A stretch of DNA of 11,150 nt from Euryarchaeota archaeon UBA229 (GTDB lineage Archaea > Thermoplasmatota > Poseidoniia > Poseidoniales > Poseidoniaceae), in the NCBI GenBank assembly GCA_002505355.1, contig DAUW01000083.1:1-11150 (forward strand). The letters run 5' to 3'. Within the stretch, counting starts at the first letter, position 1. Every line of letters begins with the position of its first letter. Under the pieces are notes generated by a model. It was not told the DNA's origin, did not search any database, and saw nothing but the letters and a program-made list of their open reading frames with translations. The position numbers and the translations under genes were made by a program. Below, piece after piece: positions 1 to 6,784 of this stretch.

Positions 1-2
1 AA

Positions 3-1400
3 GCAAACAGTTTTACTTGGCAAGAATTGAGGTTTGCGTTACATTTGCCCTTGCTAATGTTCAGTTTAGGAATGGGCACATTTGCCTTTATGGGCCGTGA
101 TGCCTTGGTGAGAAGAACAGCAACCAAAAATCACCTGTTAGCATCGCCAGCTCTGCAACCATTGCCAAACTCGATGGCACACTTTGCCTATTTTGTCAAA
201 GATTTGGTGTTCTATGTGCTACTAATCCTGTCCCCGATTATCCTCGGTATGGGGCTTGGCAAAGGGTTGGATACGTTCTTTGGTATCACAACCCCGCTAG
301 CTTACTCGAGTCTACCTTGGACATGGTTTGCTATGGTAGCCACCTTGGCCCAAGGTTTAGCGATCTCCTTCCTCGCCTCTGCTTTGTGGATGCGCGGTAG
401 GCCGTACACAATATTTGGGCCTATTGCGGTAGTGATATTTGGCATAATTCTTGGCGTTGGTGCGTTTGATGCAGATCTAATCCTAGTAGGTCTACATATT
501 CAAACCACCAAAAACATCTTTTTTGGCCTGGCTGGTTTTTCACTTTGCATGCTTCTAGGATATTTATCGTCCACACTGATTGTCGATGATTTTGACGTTA
601 ATGTAGTGGAGAAGGGAGATTTATTCAAGCCGATATACGGCAGATTGTCGTTTTTAGGACGTGGTGAAATAAGATTGATTGTGGCAAAAGAATTTGTTGA
701 TTTATTTCGCTCAGGTTCAATTAAGAAAATGGTGGTGTCTTACACCATTCCCCTTGCAGTTCTGCTTGGTATGGCTTGGTTAATCGACTTCGCTGAAGCA
801 CCAATTCCAATTAATCTTCTATCGTATGCGCCATTTTTAGGGTTCTTTGGGTTTAATTTCTATTCTTGGCTGACGATTCTTGATTCACCAGAATTTATGA
901 ATGGTCTGCCCGTGAAGGTTCCTCAGTTGATACGCGCCAAAGTATTGGTTTATTTCTTAATCACTTCGTGGATTTCGTTGATTTTTATCATTTTGATGGC
1001 TTGGCGGTTAGACGAGTGGGGATCTCTGCCAACAAGCATAGTTGTGATGTTTGCTAATTCGATATACATCGTGGCGTTGACTGCGTTTCTTATGGGGCTT
1101 CGACCTAACAAAGCTATTTTCGATGCCTCAATTATGATTTGGTTCTGGGTTGGAACTGTTCTGCCACTGCTAGGACTGTTTCTGTTATCGTTTACTCAAG
1201 GCGACGTTTCACTGTACGGCAACTGGTGGGAACGTGCATCACAAGATGGTCTTGCTGCTACAGCCGGCATGTATGATGAAACAATGGTTAGACAAGGATA
1301 TGTCGGCATGTTATCGATTTCGGGCTTTCTTCTGTTTGCATCAGCAATCCTGTGGAAATTAATGGATAGACGATGGGGCAAAGCGGAATTTAGCAATTAA
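3..1400 (+). CDS. ABC-2-type exporter membrane subunit (5' end cut by window edge)
   Basis: This is an integral membrane protein of about 11 predicted transmembrane segments. Counting from the TTG at 27, they lie near residues 5-22, 56-76, 97-120, 126-147, 162-185, 236-254, 264-284, 306-326, 336-358, 366-389 and 424-444. The frame is open without a stop to the left edge (A-N-S-F-T-W-Q-E before the TTG), so the gene very probably begins outside the window and TTG 27 is only the first internal start codon. Features typical of ABC-2 permeases are a cytoplasmic stretch with IVAKEFVDLFRSGS (218-231) and LPVKVPQLIRAKVLVY (294-309), which matches the 'LPVS...LxRGK' pattern before a membrane helix. 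The protein would form the channel of an exporter whose ATPase partner probably lies upstream, outside the window. The substrate cannot be told. The C-terminus is short and basic. The family assignment rests on pattern and topology only. Confidence 0.7.
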   Translation, partial: ANSFTWQELRFALHLPLLMFSLGMGTFAFMGRDALVRRTATKNHLLASPALQPLPNSMAHFAYFVKDLVFYVLLILSPIILGMGLGKGLDTFFGITTPLAYSSLPWTWFAMVATLAQGLAISFLASALWMRGRPYTIFGPIAVVIFGIILGVGAFDADLILVGLHIQTTKNIFFGLAGFSLCMLLGYLSSTLIVDDFDVNVVEKGDLFKPIYGRLSFLGRGEIRLIVAKEFVDLFRSGSIKKMVVSYTIPLAVLLGMAWLIDFAEAPIPINLLSYAPFLGFFGFNFYSWLTILDSPEFMNGLPVKVPQLIRAKVLVYFLITSWISLIFIILMAWRLDEWGSLPTSIVVMFANSIYIVALTAFLMGLRPNKAIFDASIMIWFWVGTVLPLLGLFLLSFTQGDVSLYGNWWERASQDGLAATAGMYDETMVRQGYVGMLSISGFLLFASAILWKLMDRRWGKAEFSN

Positions 1401-1414
1401 ATCACAATGCATCA

Positions 1415-1436
1415 ATTATTATGCATTATGAATAAT
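1415..1436 (+). promoter_or_regulatory. AT-rich candidate promoter with imperfect inverted repeat
   Basis: The 73-base gap between the permease and the UPF0200 gene begins with a very AT-rich block. ATTATT (1415-1420) and AATAAT (1431-1436) are inverted copies separated by 10 bases, and the block contains ATGCAT. It could be the TATA region of the downstream gene: a TATA-like element around 1431-1438 would place transcription start near 1460, just before the Shine-Dalgarno site at 1462. It could also simply be AT-rich spacer. Confidence 0.3.
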
Positions 1437-1461
1437 AGGCAAGTATTTCGATGACCTGCAC

Positions 1462-1467
1462 GAGGAT
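1462..1467 (+). promoter_or_regulatory. Shine-Dalgarno site of the UPF0200 gene
   Basis: GAGGAT lies six bases before the ATG at 1474. It selects this ATG over the out-of-frame ATG at 1451, which has no such site. Confidence 0.6.
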
Positions 1468-1473
1468 ATCACC

Positions 1474-2034
1474 ATGGGGCATGCTGTGGCAGTTTGTGGA
1501 ATGCCAGGGTCAGGCAAGGGAGAGTTCGCTAAAATTATCGCTCGTCATGGCGTGCCTGTTAGATCAATGGGTGACATGGTTCGGGCCGAAGTTGAAGCCA
1601 GGGGAATGGCCGGAAGTCCAACTGTTTATGGCGAGGTAGCCGCAGATTTGAGGGCGGAGTTTGGTGAAGATGTTTTAGCAGTCCGCCTCGCTGATGAAGT
1701 ATCTAAATTACTGCTTGACCATCCGATTGTTTTGATTGAGGGGATGCGTGGAACTGCTGAGTTCGAAATCTTCAGTTCAGTTTGGAGTCCAAATTTTACC
1801 AGTGTTGCGATAATCGCCGATCAGGAAATTAGGTTTCAACGAACGCAGAAACGTGGACGGACCGAGGACGGTGATCGTAAACAATTCGCGATTCGTGAGG
1901 CTAGAGAGGCAGGATGGGGTCTGTACTCGCTGATTGAAAATGCCAACTACTCGATCACTAATGAATCAACTTTGGACGAACTAGTTACCTCTGCCGGAGC
2001 ATGGCTATCTGAGTTTAGAAAAGATCGATTGTGA
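1474..2034 (+). CDS. UPF0200-family P-loop kinase (dephospho-CoA-/nucleotide-kinase-like)
   Basis: This 186-residue protein is the usual length for the archaeal UPF0200 family of P-loop kinases, which resemble dephospho-CoA and nucleoside monophosphate kinases; the substrate of the family is not firmly established. The Walker A motif is GMPGSGKGE (9-17). It is followed by the family signature MGDMVRAE (32-39), a conserved region with VAADLRAEFG (55-64), a Walker-B-like strand and loop IVLIEGMRG (85-93), and an arginine-rich lid QKRGRTEDGD (125-134) expected to close over ATP phosphates. The C-terminal YSITNESTLDEL (159-170) fits the family's end pattern. The ATG at 1474 is supported by GAGGAT at 1462-1467, six bases upstream. 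It is a soluble cytoplasmic enzyme with no membrane segment. It lies 73 bases after the exporter gene and about 100 bases before the filament operon, so it is probably its own transcription unit. Family assignment is confident; the reaction is not. Confidence 0.85.
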   Translation: MGHAVAVCGMPGSGKGEFAKIIARHGVPVRSMGDMVRAEVEARGMAGSPTVYGEVAADLRAEFGEDVLAVRLADEVSKLLLDHPIVLIEGMRGTAEFEIFSSVWSPNFTSVAIIADQEIRFQRTQKRGRTEDGDRKQFAIREAREAGWGLYSLIENANYSITNESTLDELVTSAGAWLSEFRKDRL

Positions 2035-2080
2035 AATAACCAATTCGCTATGAGTGTAGCCTATTTTCTCCATCGTTTCA

Positions 2081-2096
2081 CCGAAGTGTTATAGTT
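2081..2096 (+). promoter_or_regulatory. Candidate archaeal promoter (BRE + TATA) of the filament operon
   Basis: CCGAAG (2081-2086, BRE-like purine block) is followed by TGTTATAGTT (2087-2096, TATA-like). Archaeal transcription usually begins about 25 bases after the TATA centre, here near 2117. That lies downstream of the GTG at 2106, so if this promoter is right the GTG cannot be the start and the TTG at 2139 is favoured. This is prediction only; the match is moderate. The rest of the 2035-2138 gap shows nothing else recognisable. Confidence 0.4.
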
Positions 2097-2126
2097 GTCC
2101 AATGCGTGTCGTCAATTGCATCGGCG

Positions 2127-2132
2127 GGGGGT
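2127..2132 (+). promoter_or_regulatory. Shine-Dalgarno site deciding the TTG start of the ATPase
   Basis: GGGGGT is GGAGGT with one position changed to a wobble-pairing G. It sits six bases before the in-frame TTG at 2139. The GTG at 2106 has no comparable site. Confidence 0.55.
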
Positions 2133-2138
2133 AATGGT

Positions 2139-3671
2139 TTGGCGAGAAAACGTGGCAAGCGCGGAGATTCAAGAAAACGGCAGCGCGCACAACAAAGAGC
2201 CCAGTATGACGAACTGGACAAATATCCAGTTATGCCCCCACATGCTTTCGCTAGAGTTGTGCGCGATAAAGCAACCTTGAACATCATCTATCAGATAATC
2301 GAACCGCCGATGACTAAGAAAGAGGAGCAGTATCGTGAAGAAATAATGGATATTTTTATCCGCTCGCTCACCGCAAATATTGACGAGATTGATGCCAATC
2401 CAGAAGCTTACCTAAGGACTGCGATGGATAAAGTCATCAAATCATACGGTATGAAAATCAATAAAAAGTCAAAATCTAAAATATTCTACTATTTGAAAAG
2501 GGACTTAATCGGCTATGGTGAAATGGATGTTTTGATGAATGACGCAAATGTAGAGGATATCTCGCTTGACGGCACCAATGTACCGATTTTTGCCTATCAC
2601 AGAAAGTTTGAATCAGTAGAAACAACTTGTATATGGAAAACGGATGACGAGTTGGAATCATATGTTATTAAACTGGCACAGCGTTGTGGAAAGCACATAT
2701 CAGTAGCCGATCCCCTACTCGATGCAACACTGATGGATGGTTCAAGGATTGTTATGAAATTAGGCCACGAAGTATCAACAAGAGGTTCATCATTTTGTAT
2801 TAGAAGGTTCAAAGACGACCCATTTTCGCCAGCTGACATTATTGCCTTCCGAACCATGTCATCTTTGATGGTATCATATCTATGGATAGCGTTTCAAAAC
2901 GAAGTCCCGATGCTTTTCGTTGGTGGAACAGCATCAGGTAAAACCACGACCCTAAATGCCATGTGCATCTTTATTCCATGGCAAATGAAAATCGTTTCAA
3001 TCGAGTCTACCCGTGAGGTAAACATACCCCAGCCTAACTGGGTTCCTGGTTTGACCAGGCAAGGTTTTGGTGGCGAATCAACCGAGGGTGTAATCGGTGA
3101 GTTCGAGTTGCTCAAAGCCGCTTTGAGAGAACGTCCTGAGTACATAATAGTCGGAGAGATTAGGGGAGCAGAAGCATACGTTCTGTTCCAAGCCATGGCG
3201 ACAGGACACTGTGCATATTCGACAGTCCACGCGGATTCCGTACCATCACTCGTTCACCGATTAGAAAACAAACCGATTGACATTCCTCGAGTTCTGTTAC
3301 CTGCTCTTGAAGCATGTTCTATTCAAATTCAAACCAGAATTAACGGCAAGCGTGTCCGAAGGACCAAGCAATTAGTAGAGATAGTCGGTATCGACCCGAA
3401 CTCACTGGAAGTTATCACGAATGAAGTGTTTAGATGGGATGTGACTTCTGATGATTTCATCTTTAGCGGGAAATCATATGTTTTAGAGAAGATTATGGTT
3501 AAGTTGAACTATTCACAAGATGACATGCGTCGAGAGCTGAGAACAAGAAAAAGAATCCTCGAGTGGATGGTTCTGAATGATATTAGGAAAGCAGATCAAG
3601 TATCACAAATTGTTACAGAGTATTATGTACGTCCTAATGAAATCCTCGCTCGTGTTGACGGACTACGTTGA
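2139..3671 (+). CDS. Type II/IV secretion ATPase of an archaeal type IV filament (ArlI/TadA/GspE superfamily)
   Basis: This cytoplasmic hexameric-type ATPase would power assembly of a pilus or archaellum-like filament through the membrane proteins encoded just downstream. Numbered from TTG 2139 (510 residues), the very basic N-terminus (MARKRGKRG...) leads into an N-terminal domain up to about residue 240. The Walker A motif GGTASGKTT follows at 262-270 (K268). ERPEYIIVGEIRG at 331-343 contains the Walker B strand and catalytic glutamate E340. The His box GHCAYSTVHAD is at 356-366 (H364). Length and motif order are standard for ArlI/PilT-like ATPases. The frame also opens at a GTG at 2106, which would add 11 residues, but the G-rich Shine-Dalgarno site and the candidate promoter favour 2139. 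The stop lies 14 bases before the next gene's likely ATG (3686), which has its own ribosome site in between. An archaellum motor is possible, but no other arl gene is visible, so an adhesive or Tad-like pilus is more likely. Confidence 0.93.
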   Translation: MARKRGKRGDSRKRQRAQQRAQYDELDKYPVMPPHAFARVVRDKATLNIIYQIIEPPMTKKEEQYREEIMDIFIRSLTANIDEIDANPEAYLRTAMDKVIKSYGMKINKKSKSKIFYYLKRDLIGYGEMDVLMNDANVEDISLDGTNVPIFAYHRKFESVETTCIWKTDDELESYVIKLAQRCGKHISVADPLLDATLMDGSRIVMKLGHEVSTRGSSFCIRRFKDDPFSPADIIAFRTMSSLMVSYLWIAFQNEVPMLFVGGTASGKTTTLNAMCIFIPWQMKIVSIESTREVNIPQPNWVPGLTRQGFGGESTEGVIGEFELLKAALRERPEYIIVGEIRGAEAYVLFQAMATGHCAYSTVHADSVPSLVHRLENKPIDIPRVLLPALEACSIQIQTRINGKRVRRTKQLVEIVGIDPNSLEVITNEVFRWDVTSDDFIFSGKSYVLEKIMVKLNYSQDDMRRELRTRKRILEWMVLNDIRKADQVSQIVTEYYVRPNEILARVDGLR

Positions 3672-3673
3672 TA

Positions 3674-3679
3674 GGAGAG
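3674..3679 (+). promoter_or_regulatory. Shine-Dalgarno site deciding the start of the first T2SSF gene
   Basis: GGAGAG lies six bases before ATG 3686. It makes the alternative TTG at 3668, which overlaps the ATPase stop codon and has no upstream site, unlikely to be the start. Confidence 0.65.
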
Positions 3680-3685
3680 ATACTG

Positions 3686-4705
3686 ATGGAATTAACTGCA
3701 TGGCAAAGATTCTGCAACAGAATCTTAGGTAGAGTGCTGAAGAAGCGTGCGCGCAGGGATACGGCTCTATCTGAAAACCTGGTCAAAGGTTCAATGGGTA
3801 TAATGCCCGAAGTCTACCTTTCCACCGTAATCTTTACTTCAATTGCCATCGCATTAGTGTGCTGGGGGATAATTGGCATATTCTTCCTGCCCGAGGTAGG
3901 AGTAATTGCGTTTTGGGAAAGCCTACAAGACCCTGCAACTATCAATCCATGTCTAGACTGGGAATATTGGGAGCCAGAATTAGTTGACAAATCAAAACCA
4001 GGTAATGGTTGTCCGGAATATGCCACAAGAATTTTCCCAGCACCGTTCAAAATTGTAATTTTGGCATTGCTCGGTGCCATCGTGCCATATTCAGGTTTTC
4101 TGCTGGTCAGAGGTGGAGCTAAGCGTGAGGCAGACCGAAGAGGTGCTCAGATTGAGAAGTACCTGCCTTATGCTGCTTCTTACACAGCTGCAATGTCTGC
4201 AGCAAATGCCACTCCTGCGAAAATATTTCGTTCGTTGGCAATGAACAAAGATATCTACGGCGATGTCTCAGCTGATGCAGGCCTTATTTATCGTGATGTA
4301 ACCTTGCTAGGCTATGATTTGATTACGGCGATTAAGATGAGTGTTGATCGGGCCGCTTCAGTATGGTTAACCGAGTTTTTCCAGGGTATGGTTGGCACCC
4401 TAACCTCAGGAGGGCACTTGAAGTTGTACTTCTTAAATCGGGCTGAGCACTACATGAGAGAGAACCGTACACGCCTGCAACAATTTTTGGAATCCATTGC
4501 ATTGCTTGCCGAATCCTACATTGTGGTCGCAGTAGCTATGCCGTTATTCCTTATTGTGATGTTAGTAATTATGTTCTGGGTATCTGGTTCAGGTGCACAA
4601 ATGTCGGAAGGGATGTTGTACGGAATCGTTCTCGGATTCATTCCGATGATACATGTTGCTTACGCAGTGTTAGTTTACACGAGCAGTAAAGAACAGGAAA
4701 TGTGA
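3686..4705 (+). CDS. Filament platform membrane protein with one T2SSF domain (N-terminal-half ArlJ / TadB-like)
   Basis: This 339-residue protein forms part of the inner-membrane platform contacted by the secretion ATPase. It has four predicted membrane segments: 43-68, 121-141, 277-299 and 309-331. Between the second and third lies a cytoplasmic helical T2SSF domain (about 145-275) with the typical run FFQGMVGTLTSGGHLKLYF (231-249), matching the SGGxLxxYF pattern of ArlJ's first F domain. The loop between segments 1 and 2 (about 69-120) should be extracytoplasmic; it is aromatic and acidic and has two cysteines (C89, C109) that could form a disulfide. The N-terminus is basic, as expected for cytoplasm. 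The start is ATG 3686 rather than TTG 3668 because GGAGAG lies six bases before it. Canonical archaeal ArlJ has two F domains in one chain of about 550 residues; here the second sits in the next gene, whose TTG follows the stop after one base. Stoichiometry is unknown. Confidence 0.85.
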   Translation: MELTAWQRFCNRILGRVLKKRARRDTALSENLVKGSMGIMPEVYLSTVIFTSIAIALVCWGIIGIFFLPEVGVIAFWESLQDPATINPCLDWEYWEPELVDKSKPGNGCPEYATRIFPAPFKIVILALLGAIVPYSGFLLVRGGAKREADRRGAQIEKYLPYAASYTAAMSAANATPAKIFRSLAMNKDIYGDVSADAGLIYRDVTLLGYDLITAIKMSVDRAASVWLTEFFQGMVGTLTSGGHLKLYFLNRAEHYMRENRTRLQQFLESIALLAESYIVVAVAMPLFLIVMLVIMFWVSGSGAQMSEGMLYGIVLGFIPMIHVAYAVLVYTSSKEQEM

Positions 4706-4706
4706 G

Positions 4707-6332
4707 TTGGTAAAATTGGCTAGGAAGAAAAAGAAAAAACTAGTTGTAGAACTAGATCTTCCTAAAGACGATAAAACTCTAAAAAACCTGTACATCATTA
4801 TTTTCATATCGATTATTTTAGGCCTATCCTCTGGAATAATGTGGGCTACTAATTCTGGTTTTATTCCCACAGCTAACGGGGAACCAATGTTTACCAATGT
4901 GTTCTGTGGTGCAACTGCGCAAGATGAGACTGGCACAGACTATTCCGCAGAATTTAGTGGTGCTATGAAACCGTCATATCAAGCCAATGAGTCATGTGCA
5001 ATTCTCAAAGATGACCCAGACCAACTCGAGTGGTCGGAAAACCCGTGGACAAATTTCTTGTCAAAAGCAAAATCGTTTGATGTTCCTGGTATGCCTGACA
5101 TTGTCAAAGGCGATGTAGTAATAGAACAACCCATGACACTTTCTTGTAATGTTGAGGCAGCAACTCCTACACAGTATACAGTCGTAGTTAGAGACCCCGA
5201 CCTAAATATTGAGGGCCGATTCGACGGCACCACAGGCAAAGCTAGTGATGTGTGCAATATCGAAATTGATAACCTAGAACCAGACAGGGGTTATGAAGTG
5301 GCAATATTTTCGAACGAGGACGGTAAGCGCCTAAACTCCGCTGAGTTTGATGTCTCACTGGCATTTTATGATGGCATCCCGACTAATATGAACAACAAGT
5401 CATACTGGCTAGGTCCAAAAGTAGACCTGGGCCCTATCGACTTGCGGCCAATGATATTCTTGAATTTCTTTGGCTTAACTTTCTTCTTCCTCCTTTACCC
5501 TGCGTCATATTACTGGGAGCGGGTCGAAAAGAGAAAGAACGAGATTGAAGAAAAATTCCCAGATTTCCTCCGAGACATGGCTGAGTATTGGAAAGGGGGA
5601 CTATCAATGACGGTTGCTGTTCAAACATTGGTTAAATCGGAGTATGGGGCGCTTAATGATGAAGTTAAGAAGATGTCAGACCAACTTAGTTGGGGTATCA
5701 AGTTTAGTGATGTGATTAAGCAATTTTCCGAGCGTGTCGGAACACCATTGGTTAAGCGAGCGATTACATTGATTGCCGAAGCGGATAGGGCAGGTGGTAA
5801 AATATCAGATATCCTCGTTACTGCAGCAAATGATTCGAGAGAAATTAAATTCTTGGAAGGTGAAAGGAACCGTGCTATAGGGTCGTACATTGCGGTAATT
5901 TGGACATCATATTTCGTGTTTCTAGGCGTCATTACCCTGCTTGGCAAGATCTTTATTCCTGCAATTGCTAAGTCCAATACTGGTGACGAGGGCGGCGGCG
6001 ACACCGGCGGCGCAAATATCGGGAACATGACGATTAGAGCCATAGATCCGCTATTTTTCGTAACTGTGTTTTACTATGGTGTAACCATGCAAGCAATCGG
6101 CAACGGCTCGATGGCTGGATTGATGCAGAATGGACGCTTTTCAGCCGGGTTTAAGCACTCTGGGATGATGATAATCGCCGCTCTATTAGCATTCAATCTT
6201 CTAGTTTTTAGTCCTGATTTGATTGGTGAGTCAAGCCATTCCATTTCCCAACAAATCATTACTTCAGATTCCACGTATACTGTGGGATTAAATCCGTCTG
6301 GTGGTGGATATGTCCCCTCGCCAATTCTATGA
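4707..6332 (+). CDS. Second filament platform protein: T2SSF domain plus large extracytoplasmic Fn3-like domain
   Basis: This 541-residue membrane protein pairs with the upstream one. Its N-terminus is extremely basic (ARKKKKK, 5-11). A membrane segment follows at 27-48, then a predicted extracytoplasmic region (49-244), a segment at 245-266, a cytoplasmic T2SSF domain (about 270-390) and segments near 392-420, 445-465 and 486-503. The F domain closely follows the second half of ArlJ: KFPDFLRDMAEYWKGGLSMT (283-302) and ITLIAEADRAGG (353-364) are recognisable. The external region has four cysteines (C67, C97, C147, C183), and its C-terminal half (about 135-222) has alternating beta-strand character with NLEPDRGYEVAIFS (189-202), like the fibronectin-III L-x-P-x-x-x-Y pattern. 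A Gly/Asp-rich linker (427-440) lies between two membrane segments. The C-terminal tail (504-541) should be external. TTG 4707 has AGGA eight bases upstream; TTG 4716 is an alternative that removes three residues. The T2SSF call is confident; the Fn3-like call is pattern-based. Confidence 0.85.
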   Translation: MVKLARKKKKKLVVELDLPKDDKTLKNLYIIIFISIILGLSSGIMWATNSGFIPTANGEPMFTNVFCGATAQDETGTDYSAEFSGAMKPSYQANESCAILKDDPDQLEWSENPWTNFLSKAKSFDVPGMPDIVKGDVVIEQPMTLSCNVEAATPTQYTVVVRDPDLNIEGRFDGTTGKASDVCNIEIDNLEPDRGYEVAIFSNEDGKRLNSAEFDVSLAFYDGIPTNMNNKSYWLGPKVDLGPIDLRPMIFLNFFGLTFFFLLYPASYYWERVEKRKNEIEEKFPDFLRDMAEYWKGGLSMTVAVQTLVKSEYGALNDEVKKMSDQLSWGIKFSDVIKQFSERVGTPLVKRAITLIAEADRAGGKISDILVTAANDSREIKFLEGERNRAIGSYIAVIWTSYFVFLGVITLLGKIFIPAIAKSNTGDEGGGDTGGANIGNMTIRAIDPLFFVTVFYYGVTMQAIGNGSMAGLMQNGRFSAGFKHSGMMIIAALLAFNLLVFSPDLIGESSHSISQQIITSDSTYTVGLNPSGGGYVPSPIL

Positions 6333-6784
6333 GGGTGATTATTCTGCATGGTGATGACAACGCTCAAATTCACATTCTTGAGATGCTGACACTATTCTGG
6401 CTATTTTTCATGTCGGCTACATTTCTGATTCGTATCGATGTTCCAGATTCTCGATCGGTCGCTCACGATGCAAGTCTTGAGGCAGCAGGAGAATCTGTAT
6501 TTCAGTACGGTCTAGGATTAGAGGCAGAAATATCAGGGGAAAACCGGTTGACAGAGTTATTATCAAACGCTGATAATGACGGTGCGTGTGCATTATTGCA
6601 GGATGCCCTAATCGCCGGCAAAGAAGCAAACTGCTGGCTTGCCAAAAATAGTGCGACCGCTAATCCATATGGTCTCGTCGGGACTCCTGCGGGGAATACC
6701 GTATCCGTCCATCATTTAGTCACAGTAAACGATGATATATGGACGGTTAGTCTCACCTTGTGGAATATTGGCGGTGGTGCATGA
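6329..6784 (+). CDS. Pilin-like small membrane protein of the filament operon (first of two)
   Basis: This is a 151-residue protein with one hydrophobic segment near the N-terminus (about 17-35) and a soluble remainder that should be extracytoplasmic. The junction D-D-N-A-Q-I-H-I-L-E-M-L (9-20) before the hydrophobic stretch resembles the 'RGQxHTLE' start of small proteins in haloarchaeal type IV pilus clusters. That comparison is from memory and not searched. It lacks the basic residues of a standard class III signal peptide; the residues before the segment are acidic, so processing by an archaeal prepilin peptidase is doubtful. Two cysteines (C87, C102) lie in the outer part. The end is rich in beta-type residues (VHHLVTVNDDIWTVSLTLW). 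Its ATG overlaps the stop of the platform gene (ATGA), with no Shine-Dalgarno site, so translation is probably coupled. It could be a minor pilin, a pseudopilin or an assembly factor. Confidence 0.7.
   Translation: MRVIILHGDDNAQIHILEMLTLFWLFFMSATFLIRIDVPDSRSVAHDASLEAAGESVFQYGLGLEAEISGENRLTELLSNADNDGACALLQDALIAGKEANCWLAKNSATANPYGLVGTPAGNTVSVHHLVTVNDDIWTVSLTLWNIGGGA
6770..6776 (+). promoter_or_regulatory. Shine-Dalgarno site of the second pilin-like gene
   Basis: GGCGGTG differs by one base from GGAGGTG. It lies four bases before ATG 6781 and seven before ATG 6784, and it lies downstream of the GTG at 6760, which is therefore an unlikely start. Confidence 0.5.

Noticed and set aside
1451..1639. 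ATG-initiated 62-codon frame overlapping the start of the UPF0200 gene
   Set aside because: It is out of frame with a clear P-loop kinase that has its own Shine-Dalgarno site, and its translation shows no domain.
3668..3685. TTG start for the first T2SSF protein overlapping the ATPase stop codon
   Set aside because: GGAGAG at 3674-3679 would lie inside the coding region and is ideally spaced for ATG 3686; the six extra residues look non-essential.
5621..6043. Minus-strand open frame of 140 codons inside the second platform gene
   Set aside because: It lies entirely antisense to the T2SSF domain, which has clear family motifs; no independent evidence of coding.
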